DNA of 64,000 nucleotides from the NCBI GenBank assembly GCA_031292525.1, contig JARLGY010000019.1, positions 186,001 to 250,000 of the forward strand, written 5' to 3'. Positions 1 through 9,878 of this stretch are shown piece after piece. Source of the DNA: Flavipsychrobacter sp. (GTDB lineage: Bacteria; Bacteroidota; Bacteroidia; Chitinophagales; Chitinophagaceae). How positions within the stretch are numbered: position 1 is the stretch's first letter; each line of letters starts with the position of its first letter. The notes under the pieces were generated by a model. That model had not been told where the DNA came from and ran no database searches. It saw only the letters and a program-made list of their open reading frames with translations. Both the position numbers and the translations under genes were made by a program.

Positions 1-38
1 ACATGTACGTTAACCGAGAAAGGATGAAAAAAGTGGGG

Positions 39-1763
39 TTATTCTTTCACCATCTTTATCACCTGCTGCTGTGTGGAGGAAATAGCATGCAAAATGTAAA
101 TACCGGCGGGCAAACTCCCTGGCACAGGTAATGAAATACGTGGATTCCAGCCGGGGTAGAAAGTTTTCGTGGTGGTAATTATTTTCTTTCCGCTAAGGTC
201 TGTGAGTAAAAAATCAACATCACTTTTTGTCTGCACTTTCACTGCCAAACCTATAGTATTAGTAAAGGGATTACCTTCGGCAATCACCCATACAGATGAT
301 GCAGATGATGAATTTGGCGTATCCTTTACATCCAGGATCTGGAAGGCCTTCTGGAAATCAGGAACACCATAGCCAATTTGCGGACCAACATTTGTGTAAT
401 GATCTGCACTGCGATTGATAGCATTGCGGATCATATAAGGTGTAGCAGCACTACCTGCAGCTTGCCAGAGACAGGCAGCCCATCCAGCAAGTTGCGGAGT
501 AGAGAAGGATGTTCCATCTTCTTTCACAACAAGACCTCCTGAGTGGAAAACAGATGTTGCAACGCCCAACAGGCATACATCGGGTTTCACCTGCCCGGCA
601 GCATTGGGACCATAACCGCTAAACGATGGATTTATTCCAGTCAAATCCACTGCGCCTACAGTAATAGCGCTGTCTGCATCGCCAGGAGTTAATATGTAGT
701 GCCCCCAGCCAGGAACGCCGTCACCTTCATTACCAGCTGATGCTACAAACAACATTCCTTTCTTTGTAGCAAAGTTTGCTGCCCTTGCAGTTATGGTACT
801 TTTACCATCAAAGTCTGTTGAGAAATTAAAATTGTAATCTACGTCATCAAACGTATCATAGCCTAACGACACAGAAACCACATCGGCACCAATACTATCT
901 GCCCGTTCTGTACCAGCTACCAGGTTATCCAGTTCTATCGGTTGTTCGCTGTTATCATCTTCGGTAACATAAATTGCATATTGTGCAAGAGGGGCACTGC
1001 CCACATAGCCCGTATCGCTACCTACCCCTCCCGGTTTATAACCTGCAATTGTTGATAAAGAGCTTAACCCATGGGTATCGTAATCAAATACATAACTGGT
1101 ATCTAAAGTAAAGTTATAAGCATCTACAAAACCTCCGGCATACACGAGGCTGTCAAAACCGGGATGCAAATTGGTTGTGGAGTGTACATCTGCATCTATA
1201 AATCCAGCATCTAATACTGCTATTAGTTTTCCCTGGCCCTGGTAGCCATTACCATGCAGATAATCACCATTAACAAGAGCTGTTTGTGGATATGTTTGGC
1301 CGTAATAAGATGAATTAGGTGTGAATGTAGTAAGCTGACCTTGTGCTGTAACAGGACTATACTGTGACCCGCTACTCTTATAATGAAGGAATGTACTATA
1401 GAATGCTACTTGTTTTACCCCAGTTATAAATGGTTTGGAACGCAACGCAGGAATACTACTAGTATCTGTCACTAGTATCACACACATGTTCAACCACTTA
1501 CTAGTCAAATGCAAAATTCCGCTGGTTGCAGTAAGTACACTATCCAGGTAAAGCGGAGAAACGGGCACATCAGTACTATCAATTGCTATTCCCTGGGCAG
1601 CGCGACGATTGAGCGCACGGGTTGAGAGAAACAATGACGGTGTGGTGACTGACGGGCTACCTTTTTTATCAGTAAAAGATACTTGGTAGGCATACTGTTG
1701 CGCAGTAGCAGTTACTCCCAATAGTATTGCGACAAACAAACAAAACACGCTCCGGGAGCACAT
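39..1763 (-). CDS. Secreted S8 (subtilisin-like) serine protease with T9SS sorting domain
   Basis: A 574-residue extracellular serine endopeptidase. Residues 1-21 form a signal peptide ending near TATAQQ. The peptidase domain shows all subtilase landmarks: Asp185 in AVLDAGF, His231 in DTHGLSS, oxyanion Asn345 in SAGNEGDG and the nucleophile Ser419 in DGTSFSTP. The last 85 residues have the short beta-strand pattern and closing LPAGIYILHA and VIKMVKE motifs of a type A T9SS C-terminal sorting domain. The protein is therefore probably exported by Sec, passed through the T9SS and anchored or released at the surface. The spacing between the catalytic motifs is usual for the family. Substrate is unknown. 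It stands 29 bases from the lipoprotein gene read on the same strand and may share a transcript with it. Confidence 0.93.
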   Translation of the reverse strand: MCSRSVFCLFVAILLGVTATAQQYAYQVSFTDKKGSPSVTTPSLFLSTRALNRRAAQGIAIDSTDVPVSPLYLDSVLTATSGILHLTSKWLNMCVILVTDTSSIPALRSKPFITGVKQVAFYSTFLHYKSSGSQYSPVTAQGQLTTFTPNSSYYGQTYPQTALVNGDYLHGNGYQGQGKLIAVLDAGFIDADVHSTTNLHPGFDSLVYAGGFVDAYNFTLDTSYVFDYDTHGLSSLSTIAGYKPGGVGSDTGYVGSAPLAQYAIYVTEDDNSEQPIELDNLVAGTERADSIGADVVSVSLGYDTFDDVDYNFNFSTDFDGKSTITARAANFATKKGMLFVASAGNEGDGVPGWGHYILTPGDADSAITVGAVDLTGINPSFSGYGPNAAGQVKPDVCLLGVATSVFHSGGLVVKEDGTSFSTPQLAGWAACLWQAAGSAATPYMIRNAINRSADHYTNVGPQIGYGVPDFQKAFQILDVKDTPNSSSASSVWVIAEGNPFTNTIGLAVKVQTKSDVDFLLTDLSGKKIITTTKTFYPGWNPRISLPVPGSLPAGIYILHAISSTQQQVIKMVKE

Positions 1764-1792
1764 ACCAATTGCTTTAACTAAAGATACACAAA

Positions 1793-2533
1793 TTAATTAT
1801 GATCTATAGCCTGCATCACCAATGTATAGCCGCCAACACAATTGCCTTTTTTAGCACTGTAGGTGAGATACTTTGTTTCGCGGTATATGAGACCTACATT
1901 ATAAGCATATACTTCCTTAGCATAGCTCTGCAAACTATATGGCACCGCATCTGAATTGGAACCGGTATTGCTGATAGTTTCATTATTTTCCAGAACTGTT
2001 GCAGTATTAGCAAAATTCTCGTAAGAGGTATTATAGCTTGACCCAATGTTCTGATAACTGTAAGACCAGTTATTAAGGAACATATAGTTAGAGTCATTCG
2101 TAGATATAAGACTATTGCCCAACCATGTTTGTGTTGCAGTAACGGGGAAAACTAATTTAATAGTGCGTAAACCACTTTGCACATATTCTAATGTAGAACC
2201 TGTATTGGTAAGATATACAACCCCTTGGGCGGTCCAGGCTGCGGTACTGTTAGGGCGTGTAAACACATCCATAATATAAGACAGGCGGAACTGATTGTCG
2301 CGGAATGTATCTGAAACCGAATACCTCAACTGCGATATTTTCTCGGTGGTTTTACACTTGGCTGGATCGTAGTAAACAGAATCTACATTGTATATCACAT
2401 ACTTGCCGAATTTAGTCGGGAAGTAATTCATTGTAGGGTCTGCTACGGGAGCACTGCTGCTGCTTTTCTTACAATTAACAAAGGCAACACTGCACACTAC
2501 CGATAATAAAGCGAGTAATATCTTTTTATTCAT
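1793..2533 (-). CDS. Predicted lipoprotein of unknown function
   Basis: A 246-residue protein whose N-terminus is a lipoprotein signal: lysines at 3-4, a hydrophobic stretch, and a lipobox ending at Cys21 (AFVNC), followed by a Lys/Ser-rich linker. The KK after the cysteine is unlike typical surface-export tails, so it may face the periplasm; that is inference. The mature part is rich in Tyr, Asn, Ser and Thr and looks like a beta-sandwich, but I recognise no family. It lies immediately upstream of the secreted protease on the same strand, which suggests cotranscription but gives no clear function. Confidence 0.8.
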   Translation of the reverse strand: MNKKILLALLSVVCSVAFVNCKKSSSSAPVADPTMNYFPTKFGKYVIYNVDSVYYDPAKCKTTEKISQLRYSVSDTFRDNQFRLSYIMDVFTRPNSTAAWTAQGVVYLTNTGSTLEYVQSGLRTIKLVFPVTATQTWLGNSLISTNDSNYMFLNNWSYSYQNIGSSYNTSYENFANTATVLENNETISNTGSNSDAVPYSLQSYAKEVYAYNVGLIYRETKYLTYSAKKGNCVGGYTLVMQAIDHN

Positions 2534-2643
2534 AAAACGCAGGAGGCATTATTTTACGTAAATATAATTAAAGAAACGAAATAATTATATTTATTAAAAC
2601 ACTTTTTGGCAGATAAGCAAAAGCTTTCTGATAGTATGTTTTT

Positions 2644-3741
2644 TTAGTTGAATCCTTTCCTGATAATACCACCAGCTATTACATCATCTCCTTCGTAAAA
2701 TACGGCACTTTGCCCTGGAGCAATACTATGTACTGCATGTTCAAAATGCACATTCACAGTATCCCCTTCAGGACGTAAGGTACTTAGTGATCCTGCATCT
2801 TTGTAACGTATTTTGGTTACAGCCTCCATATTATCGGGAATGGATGCATATTTCACCATATTTAACCCACCCACCTGCATATCGCTCTGCTGCAGTTCAT
2901 GTGCATCCCCGAGCACTACAGTATTAGTTTCGGGTATGATCTTAGTTACAAATATAGGGCGGCCCAAAGCTATCTCCAGCCCTTTACGCTGACCTATCGT
3001 ATAAAAAGGATAGCCACGGTGCTTGCCTACTATCTTGCCATCAGTCATCACAAAATTGCCACCTTCTACCTCAGCTTCAAGAGTGGGTATTTGCCTTTTC
3101 AGGAAACCACGATAATCATTATCAGGTACGAAGCATATTTCATAGCTCTCAGCCTTCTTAGCCAGGTCTTTATACCCCATATCATAAGCTATCTGGCGCA
3201 CTTCCGTCTTCAGGTAGTCGCCAAGGGGGTATATACTGCGGCCAAGGCATTCCTGCCCAAGCCCCCAAAGCACATAGCTCTGGTCCTTAGTAAGGTCGCG
3301 GGCTTTAGAGAGCACATAACGGCTATTTTCTTCGCGTACTTTTACATAGTGCCCCGTGGCAATAAACTCACAATCGAGTGCATTGGCGCGCTTTAATAGT
3401 GCGCTCCATTTTATGTGTGTATTGCACAGCACACACGGATTTGGCGTGCGGCCGGCCATATATTCTTCAACAAAATTTTCAATGACATGACCACCAAACT
3501 CCTCCCGGATATCCAGTACATAGTGCGGGAAGCCATGCTCAACTGCAGCCATACGTGCATCGTTAAATGAATCCAGGTTGCAACAACCGGTTTCCTTTTT
3601 ACCGCCTCCAGATGTAGCATAGTCCCAAGTCTTCATGGTTATACCCACTACTTCATACCCCTGGTTGTGCAGCATAAGTGCGCTAATGGTACTATCTATA
3701 CCACCACTCATTGCTACCAGTACCTTACCCATTTTGCTCAT
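2644..3741 (-). CDS. mnmA: tRNA 2-thiouridine(34) synthase MnmA
   Basis: Thiolates U34 in the wobble position of Lys, Glu and Gln tRNAs, using ATP to adenylate the uridine and a persulfide to deliver sulfur. The PP-loop SGGIDST lies at residues 12-18, the catalytic cysteine is Cys103 in NPCVLCN, and the partner cysteine is in YEICFVPD near residue 200. The C-terminal beta-barrel (GQRKGLEIALGRPIFV) is present. The open frame extends 15 codons further upstream to 3786, but the family begins at the short MSK-MGKVLVAMSGG segment, so I start it at 3741; 3732 is equally possible. About 365 residues, normal for the family. Divergent from aroB. Confidence 0.96.
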   Translation of the reverse strand: MSKMGKVLVAMSGGIDSTISALMLHNQGYEVVGITMKTWDYATSGGGKKETGCCNLDSFNDARMAAVEHGFPHYVLDIREEFGGHVIENFVEEYMAGRTPNPCVLCNTHIKWSALLKRANALDCEFIATGHYVKVREENSRYVLSKARDLTKDQSYVLWGLGQECLGRSIYPLGDYLKTEVRQIAYDMGYKDLAKKAESYEICFVPDNDYRGFLKRQIPTLEAEVEGGNFVMTDGKIVGKHRGYPFYTIGQRKGLEIALGRPIFVTKIIPETNTVVLGDAHELQQSDMQVGGLNMVKYASIPDNMEAVTKIRYKDAGSLSTLRPEGDTVNVHFEHAVHSIAPGQSAVFYEGDDVIAGGIIRKGFN

Positions 3742-3899
3742 AAACAACTGTACAGAAACCTGTAAACATGTATTTCCATAATACATTACAGGTTTTCAGG
3801 GTGTAAAGATAAGGATAATGCCGGGATGTAGATTATAGGGTGATTAGTGAAAGTGATGAAAGCAAAAGAGTCTGTATAATCTATAACTTTACACATCAC

Positions 3900-4910
3900 A
3901 TGCAATTATCCAGTCCAAAATACATTTTCCAGCACAGTAGCCCCAAGCTATTGCCGGCAAATTCTATCTTTATTACTGATTCTCATATTCACGAGTTATA
4001 TCCTAATCTCTTCAAAGGCACGCGCACTATAATGTTCCGCCCTGGAGAAGAACACAAAACACAAGAAACCATACAATATATTACAAAAGAATTATTGCAA
4101 TTTGAAGCCCACCGCAAAACTACAATAGTTGGTGTGGGTGGTGGCATTGTTACAGACGTTGCAGGTTATGCCGCCTCTACTTATATGCGTGGATTACCAT
4201 TTGGTTTTATGCCCACTACCCTGCTGGGAATGGTAGATGCAGCAATTGGCGGTAAAAACGGAGTGAATTATGGACTACATAAAAATCTTATAGGGACTAT
4301 TAACCAACCGGACTTCATTATTTTTGATATCGCTTTCCTTAAGACTTTGCCAGATCATGAATGGAGCAACGGGTTTGCAGAAGTGATAAAATACGCCTGT
4401 CTCTTTGATCCAACCTTATTTGACAAACTGAACAGGAATGACATCAGTTATTATCGCAATAACAAAGAAGCACTCAATACACTGATACAAACATGTGTGC
4501 AATGGAAAACCAAAATAGTAAATGAAGATGAGCACGAAAACGGCAATAGAAAGTTGCTGAATTTTGGACATACCGTCGGTCATGCTATAGAAACACTGTA
4601 CCATATGCCACATGGCCAGGCTGTAGCGATAGGCATGATGATAGCCTGCAACATAGCAGAAACAGAGCTGGGAACAGATACATCAATAGGTCAGAAACTG
4701 GCCATATTGCTCACTAAGTATGACCTGCCTGCTACATATGCCTTTGATGTACAGGAAGTAATGAATGTGCTGACCATGGATAAAAAAAGAAATGATACAG
4801 GTATTGAATACATACTCTTGAACAATATTGGCGAAGCTTGCATTACTTTGCTGTCTTTTAGTAGTATAGAACAAGCACTGGTATCCACAAAGAATGGAAG
4901 TAATTATTAA
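3900..4910 (+). CDS. aroB: 3-dehydroquinate synthase
   Basis: Second step of the shikimate pathway: converts DAHP to 3-dehydroquinate with NAD and a divalent metal. The NAD-binding GVGGGIVTDVAGYAAS motif, the MPTTLLGMVDAAIGGKNGVN active-site segment and the metal ligands in the GFAEVIKYA and LNFGHTVGHAIE motifs are all visible. An in-frame ATG exists at 3840, but homology starts at MQLSSPK, so the start at 3900 is preferred, giving 336 residues. The reading frame overlaps aroA by 17 bases, which points to translational coupling in an aroB-aroA-aroC run. Confidence 0.95.
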   Translation: MQLSSPKYIFQHSSPKLLPANSIFITDSHIHELYPNLFKGTRTIMFRPGEEHKTQETIQYITKELLQFEAHRKTTIVGVGGGIVTDVAGYAASTYMRGLPFGFMPTTLLGMVDAAIGGKNGVNYGLHKNLIGTINQPDFIIFDIAFLKTLPDHEWSNGFAEVIKYACLFDPTLFDKLNRNDISYYRNNKEALNTLIQTCVQWKTKIVNEDEHENGNRKLLNFGHTVGHAIETLYHMPHGQAVAIGMMIACNIAETELGTDTSIGQKLAILLTKYDLPATYAFDVQEVMNVLTMDKKRNDTGIEYILLNNIGEACITLLSFSSIEQALVSTKNGSNY

Positions 4911-6165
4911 TCCAGGCCCGATAAGCGGTCCCGTACATGCCCCAGCCTCTAAAAGCCATACCCAGCGGGTATTTGCTGCAGCATTACTGCACCATGGCAA
5001 AACCATCATAAATAATGCAGGTATGTCTGCTGACGAAATTGCGGCGTTAGAGATCATAGCACAACTGGGCGCTACCGTAAATAGACATCCCGGGCATATA
5101 GAAATAATAGGGAACGGTATAAACACAGAGCATGGCTTCATCTCCTGTCATGAAAGTGGATTGGCCGCGCGTTTATTTACACCTATAGCCGCTTTAAGCC
5201 TTAACCCTGTTGAGATTAAAGGATCTGGCAGTCTGCTCAACCGTCCTATGGATACCTTCAATACCATACTGCCGGAATTAGGAGTAAAGTTGCTGCATTT
5301 TAACGGTCACATTCCCTTTACTGTTGCAGGGCCTCTTATACCTGCATCAATAAAAGTAGATGGTTCGCTGAGTTCACAATTCCTGAGTGGGCTTTTGTTT
5401 GCCATTTGTTACAGGGCGAAAGAACCCTTAACCATTGAAGTTGAAAACCTAAAAAGCACTCCCTACATCGACCTCACGCTTGAAGTTTTAAGGCATTTCG
5501 GCAAACATATAACACACGATAGTTACAGATTTTTCCATATCGATCCAACTCTCTTTATATACCAATATGATATACATATTGATGTAGAGGGTGATTGGAG
5601 CAATGCAGCATACTGGCTGGTGGCTGGCGCTATAAATGGGAATATAAAAGTGAAAGGACTTTCTTTACAATCAGTACAAGCAGATAAAGCAATATTGCAA
5701 CTGCTGGCTGATATTAAAGCGCGGATCACCATCAGCGAAGATGAAATAACTGTGCGCACCAGCGACCTGGAACCATTTGAATTTGATGCTACTCATTGCC
5801 CCGACCTTTTTCCTATACTAGCCATACTGGCTGCCTGTTGCGATGGTGACAGCTACATAACCGGTATGCACCGCTTGCACCATAAAGAAAGTAACCGCGC
5901 AGAAAGCGTGGCAGAGATGCTACTTCAATTTGAGGTACCATTTTCCATAGAAGATGATACCTTGTGTATAACAGGTACAAACGGACTTGAGCGCACCACA
6001 ATAGATAGCTATAACGACCATCGCATTGTTATGGCCGCCAGCATCGGCGCTTTACGCGCCAATGGTCCTGTGAATATAACAGGTGCCGAGGCGGTAAATA
6101 AATCTTACCCCCATTTTTTTGAACAGCTATCCGCTTTAGGTGCCCACTGCACCATAAACAAGTAA
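4894..6165 (+). CDS. aroA: 3-phosphoshikimate 1-carboxyvinyltransferase (EPSP synthase)
   Basis: Sixth step of the shikimate pathway: transfers the enolpyruvyl group from PEP to shikimate 3-phosphate. The N-terminal substrate loop appears as APASKSHTQRVFAAALL, the mid-protein motif as DGSLSSQFLSGLLFA, and the C-terminal DHRIVMAASI signature is near residue 373. 423 residues, normal length. The N-terminal glycine-rich motif LHHGKTIINNAG and GLAARLFTPIAAL differ from E. coli class I enzymes, as usual in Bacteroidota. It starts inside the end of aroB and stops 4 bases before aroC, so the three genes form one operon. Confidence 0.95.
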   Translation: MEVIINPGPISGPVHAPASKSHTQRVFAAALLHHGKTIINNAGMSADEIAALEIIAQLGATVNRHPGHIEIIGNGINTEHGFISCHESGLAARLFTPIAALSLNPVEIKGSGSLLNRPMDTFNTILPELGVKLLHFNGHIPFTVAGPLIPASIKVDGSLSSQFLSGLLFAICYRAKEPLTIEVENLKSTPYIDLTLEVLRHFGKHITHDSYRFFHIDPTLFIYQYDIHIDVEGDWSNAAYWLVAGAINGNIKVKGLSLQSVQADKAILQLLADIKARITISEDEITVRTSDLEPFEFDATHCPDLFPILAILAACCDGDSYITGMHRLHHKESNRAESVAEMLLQFEVPFSIEDDTLCITGTNGLERTTIDSYNDHRIVMAASIGALRANGPVNITGAEAVNKSYPHFFEQLSALGAHCTINK

Positions 6166-6169
6166 TAAG

Positions 6170-7141
6170 ATGAATACATTTGGTAACCTATTTCGCATCA
6201 ATTTTTTTGGAGAATCGCATGGCGCGGTTGTTGGTGTTACTATTGACGGCTGCCCTCCCGGCATACCACTGAAGGAAGAAGATATGCTGCCCGACCTGGA
6301 ACGGCGCAAAGCTGGCGCTGCCGGCACCACTCCACGCAAAGAAGAAGATGCACCAAATATTGTAAGCGGTATATTTAAAGGCACAACAACCGGTGCACCT
6401 ATTACTATATTATTCGAAAACAAAAATACGAAGTCAGCAGACTACGAAGCATTAAGGCAAACACCTCGCCCCGGCCATGCCGACTGGGTTCTGGACAAAA
6501 AATTCAGCGGCTATAATGATTACCGTGGAGGCGGCCATTCGTCGGGCCGGCTTACACTTGCTTTGGTGGCGGCAGGTGTAGTTGCTAAAAAAATACTGAG
6601 CGGAATTAAGGTGACCGCTACACTTACAGAAGCCGGCGGCAGCGCGAACATAGATATGGCAATAGCACAAGCAATAGAAGAACAGGATAGTATAGGAGGC
6701 ATTGTTACCTGCAATGTACAGGGCTTACCAGTTGGTATGGGTGAGCCATTTTTTGACTCAGTAGAATCTATGATCAGTCACATCATATTCGCCATACCTG
6801 CAATAAAAGGTATAGAGTTTGGTAGCGGCTTTGCAGCAAGCCATATGAAAGGCAGCATTCATAATGATGCTATTGTAGATGCAGAAGGAACAACAAAAAC
6901 TAATAATGCGGGCGGCATAAACGGGGGAATCACCAATGGCAACGAACTTTATTTTAGAGTAGCGGTTAAACCTACCAGTAGTACACCAAAGGAACAACAC
7001 ACATGGAACACTGAAGAACAGGCTATAACCTCTTTTACGGTTAAAGGCCGCCACGACTTATGTATAGCGCTACGTGTACCAGTTGTAGTGGAAGCTGCAA
7101 CAGCTATTGCGTTGGCCGATTTGATGATGAGAACGAAATAA
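6170..7141 (+). CDS. aroC: Chorismate synthase
   Basis: Last step of the shikimate pathway: removes phosphate from EPSP to make chorismate, with reduced FMN as cofactor. It opens with the family signature GNLFRINFFGESHG and carries the FMN-site segment YRGGGHSSGRLT and a late RHDLCIALRVPVVVEA motif. At 323 residues it is somewhat shorter than the usual 350-370; the shortening appears to be in the mid and C-terminal parts, and no frameshift or stop is seen. It follows aroA by 4 bases, and ends convergently with the MgtC-type gene 12 bases away. Confidence 0.95.
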   Translation: MNTFGNLFRINFFGESHGAVVGVTIDGCPPGIPLKEEDMLPDLERRKAGAAGTTPRKEEDAPNIVSGIFKGTTTGAPITILFENKNTKSADYEALRQTPRPGHADWVLDKKFSGYNDYRGGGHSSGRLTLALVAAGVVAKKILSGIKVTATLTEAGGSANIDMAIAQAIEEQDSIGGIVTCNVQGLPVGMGEPFFDSVESMISHIIFAIPAIKGIEFGSGFAASHMKGSIHNDAIVDAEGTTKTNNAGGINGGITNGNELYFRVAVKPTSSTPKEQHTWNTEEQAITSFTVKGRHDLCIALRVPVVVEAATAIALADLMMRTK

Positions 7142-7152
7142 TAAGAACCGAA

Positions 7153-7788
7153 CTAAAAATCAAACTCGGTTACTGAGCTATCTTTTAGTATGTGCTCAAT
7201 AAATTTGTGGTGATTCTTTTCATTGCCCTGTACCAGCCATGTTCCTGTAATGATATTACCAACTTTGCTTTGGCTTTGTGCTTTAATGGCTAGTTTATAT
7301 TGCTTCAGGCAATGTTCGTATTTGTGCTGCCCATCCATTTCATAAGGATACACTATCTTGTAATTGCGCATCTGATTAAAACGATCTATGCGCTGGTCAA
7401 AAAAAGAAAATACAAAAAGTATAATAAGCACCATCAGGCAAGCCACGGTGGCCATTCCATAAAATCCCGCACCTACTATCATACCCAGAGCTGCTGCAAT
7501 CCAAATAGTAGCTGCAGTTGTTATGCCGTGTACCTTATCATCAGCTTTAAAAATAACTCCGGCACCTAAAAAACCTACCCCAACCACAATATTAGAGGCT
7601 ATCCTGTCTGGTGAAATATCAACACCCAACACCTGCGAAAATGTAGTGAATATGGTGGACCCAATGCATATCAGCATCATGGTTCTGAAACCCGCACTTT
7701 TGGTTCTTAGCTCACGTTCAATACCAATAGCGCCACCTAATACAAGTGCGATACATATTTTTTCGAACAGGTCTAACGGGATGTGCAT
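7153..7788 (-). CDS. MgtC/SapB-family inner-membrane protein
   Basis: A 211-residue protein with an N-terminal membrane domain of about four or five helices. The family core is clear: ALVLGGAIGIERE near residue 14, MLICIGSTIFTTFS, and DRIASNIVVGVGFLGAGVI, which carries the conserved Arg and Gly-rich helix. The C-terminal part (about 140-211) is soluble and ACT-like in outline. Members are linked to magnesium limitation, acid stress and ATP-synthase regulation in pathogens; the role in free-living Bacteroidota is unknown. It is a single gene convergent with aroC. Confidence 0.88.
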   Translation of the reverse strand: MHIPLDLFEKICIALVLGGAIGIERELRTKSAGFRTMMLICIGSTIFTTFSQVLGVDISPDRIASNIVVGVGFLGAGVIFKADDKVHGITTAATIWIAAALGMIVGAGFYGMATVACLMVLIILFVFSFFDQRIDRFNQMRNYKIVYPYEMDGQHKYEHCLKQYKLAIKAQSQSKVGNIITGTWLVQGNEKNHHKFIEHILKDSSVTEFDF

Positions 7789-7851
7789 ATTCTGAATCTT
7801 AAAGAGAATTAAAAGTAATAAAACTGAAGAGAAAATTTATACGGCAGTCAT

Positions 7852-9711
7852 TTACTGGTCTATATTCAGTTGTACATAATCGGGCTGCCTTATAAAATTA
7901 CTATTATAACGGTATTGCAGTTCTGAATTGAGTATTATCTTGAAACCTTTTACCCCGTCGGGTGTAACCGGGTAGTAAAAAGCACGCAACTCTATTGTAC
8001 CAAAAACAAGGTTTTCATTACGGGTACGTACTCCCCCCCCCACTCCACTATACAGTGATACTTTATTAAAAGGTTGCCCACCTGGTTGCAACAACGAAAA
8101 ATCGGCATACGGGAAAGGTGCGAACTGGAAACCCAGCACTTTATACTTAAGATAGAAAGGCGTTTCAAGCTGCAAACTAATACGCCTGCTGCCATACGCA
8201 GAATCTGACAGGAACTCACGGATACCATACGTGTTATCTATTCGTAGCGGCTGTGAAGTGATCTGACGATACAGGCTGCTGTAACTAAACATGATGTACT
8301 GCCTTATCTTGGTTTGCTTTAAAAAGAAAATACGGCTATAAGCCGTGCCGCCTACTAAAAAATTCACATCCTGTATCTGGTTTTGGTAATAATAGGCCCC
8401 AGCTCTAAGATACAACTGCAAAAAATCGCCGTGTTCGGTAGCTATATATCGTTGCGCATTTATACCTGCATAGGGGCGTTCAAGGTTCAATTGCCGTATC
8501 CAGCCACCTGTTACTGAAATATTATATCCATAAGGTAAATCCTCTGTGGTGCCAAACCCATATATGTACTGTGTCTTAAAATAATCCTGTTTAAAGAAAG
8601 TGAGCGTGGACAGCACCCCCATTTTGTTATTAAAAACAGGGTCAAAATGATCAGCTACCTGTTTGGGTACTTGTGTAAAATCGTAATTGAAATACCGTAT
8701 AGCCAGGAAACGACGGTCGCGTATAGTATTGTTGGTTGCCGTCAGCTTTTTTATACCCAGATTATAACCGATCCAGCCATTTATATAACTGTATTTATAC
8801 ACAAAAGACTGACTATCCGGCAAATGATAACTATTATAACTGGCGTTATTACTTAGCGTAACCCCACCTGCAAAACGCGAGTAAGGCGATACCAGCGGTT
8901 TGTCGAGACCGAAGAACTCGCTGGTTTCTTCTACGTGCGTATAGTTATTAATGTTCATCAGGCTATACCCAATTGTAGCGTTCACAAAAGAATTGCCAAT
9001 ATTATCTTTGGTATAAGATGCCCCATAAGCGCCGTTGGGGGTACGGGTATTATCGTCAAGGCCTGTTACGGTTACGCTTTGCCCCATACCGGCAATATTA
9101 TCGTCTATTACCCGTGCATTTATTCGATGTGGTAAATTGGCTGCTCCATCTGCGCTGATGGTAAAAAAGTCTTTTGTAACCACCAATATATCTACCGAAT
9201 CAGGATTGCCCGGAATGTACTTTACCAAAATACGGGCATCATGTATATAGCTCAAGGAACGCAAATAACGTTCATTATCGGCTATAGCGTATGCATTTAC
9301 TGGTGTATTCTCTTTAATAAAAAGGCTGTTCCGTACCACAAAAGCACGTGTATTGGTATGTATGCTATTGGCTATTTTGTTTGAAAAAGTTTCATGGCGT
9401 GTGGCAGTATCATTAAAGGTCCGTTCAAAACCCAATGCTTCAACCTCTATATGCCTTATTATACGCCCTTCGTACGGCAGGTAAGGCGCTTCACTTTTCC
9501 CATTTATGAATATGTCAACTGTACCTGTATCAGGTGTTTTTACAATATTACTTCTTGCCTGCAGAAAAAGGTTATTAATAAATTTACGATTAGATATTTT
9601 CACACTATCCTGCATATACTTGTTTAACCTGCTCATCTGGCCAAAGGCCGTTATGCAGGTCAATACGCAGCAGATTGTAAAAAAAATACTTATCCTCTGT
9701 TGATTAAACAT
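7852..9711 (-). CDS. POTRA-containing outer-membrane beta-barrel protein
   Basis: About 619 residues with a signal peptide (FFTICCVLTCITAFGQ). After a linker, residues about 130-190 read like a single POTRA-type module (NERYLRSLSYIHDARILVKY followed by VDILVVTKDFFTIS). The rest alternates short aromatic-rich strands typical of a 16-strand barrel and ends in NIDQ. This resembles the BamA/TamA (Omp85) superfamily or a Bacteroidota relative, so a role in outer-membrane insertion or transport is plausible but unproven. The frame can start at 9738; 9711 is chosen because it puts the basic residues directly before the hydrophobic signal core. No operon partner. Confidence 0.75.
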   Translation of the reverse strand: MFNQQRISIFFTICCVLTCITAFGQMSRLNKYMQDSVKISNRKFINNLFLQARSNIVKTPDTGTVDIFINGKSEAPYLPYEGRIIRHIEVEALGFERTFNDTATRHETFSNKIANSIHTNTRAFVVRNSLFIKENTPVNAYAIADNERYLRSLSYIHDARILVKYIPGNPDSVDILVVTKDFFTISADGAANLPHRINARVIDDNIAGMGQSVTVTGLDDNTRTPNGAYGASYTKDNIGNSFVNATIGYSLMNINNYTHVEETSEFFGLDKPLVSPYSRFAGGVTLSNNASYNSYHLPDSQSFVYKYSYINGWIGYNLGIKKLTATNNTIRDRRFLAIRYFNYDFTQVPKQVADHFDPVFNNKMGVLSTLTFFKQDYFKTQYIYGFGTTEDLPYGYNISVTGGWIRQLNLERPYAGINAQRYIATEHGDFLQLYLRAGAYYYQNQIQDVNFLVGGTAYSRIFFLKQTKIRQYIMFSYSSLYRQITSQPLRIDNTYGIREFLSDSAYGSRRISLQLETPFYLKYKVLGFQFAPFPYADFSLLQPGGQPFNKVSLYSGVGGGVRTRNENLVFGTIELRAFYYPVTPDGVKGFKIILNSELQYRYNSNFIRQPDYVQLNIDQ

Positions 9712-9878
9712 TTTCCACTTGCTAAACTGGTTGCACATAGACGCAATAGCAGCTAATTGTACAAAATTTTAAATACTACTTATTTTAAGTGCAAAAACTG
9801 TGCGAAGATCAAGACATTATTAAAATTAAAAAATAATAAATAATAATAATTTAGTATAAAAATATCCAATAACATAAA

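Noticed and set aside
6170-7141. Frameshift or truncation in aroC
   Set aside because: Shorter than average, but reading frame and all recognised motifs are continuous to a normal stop.
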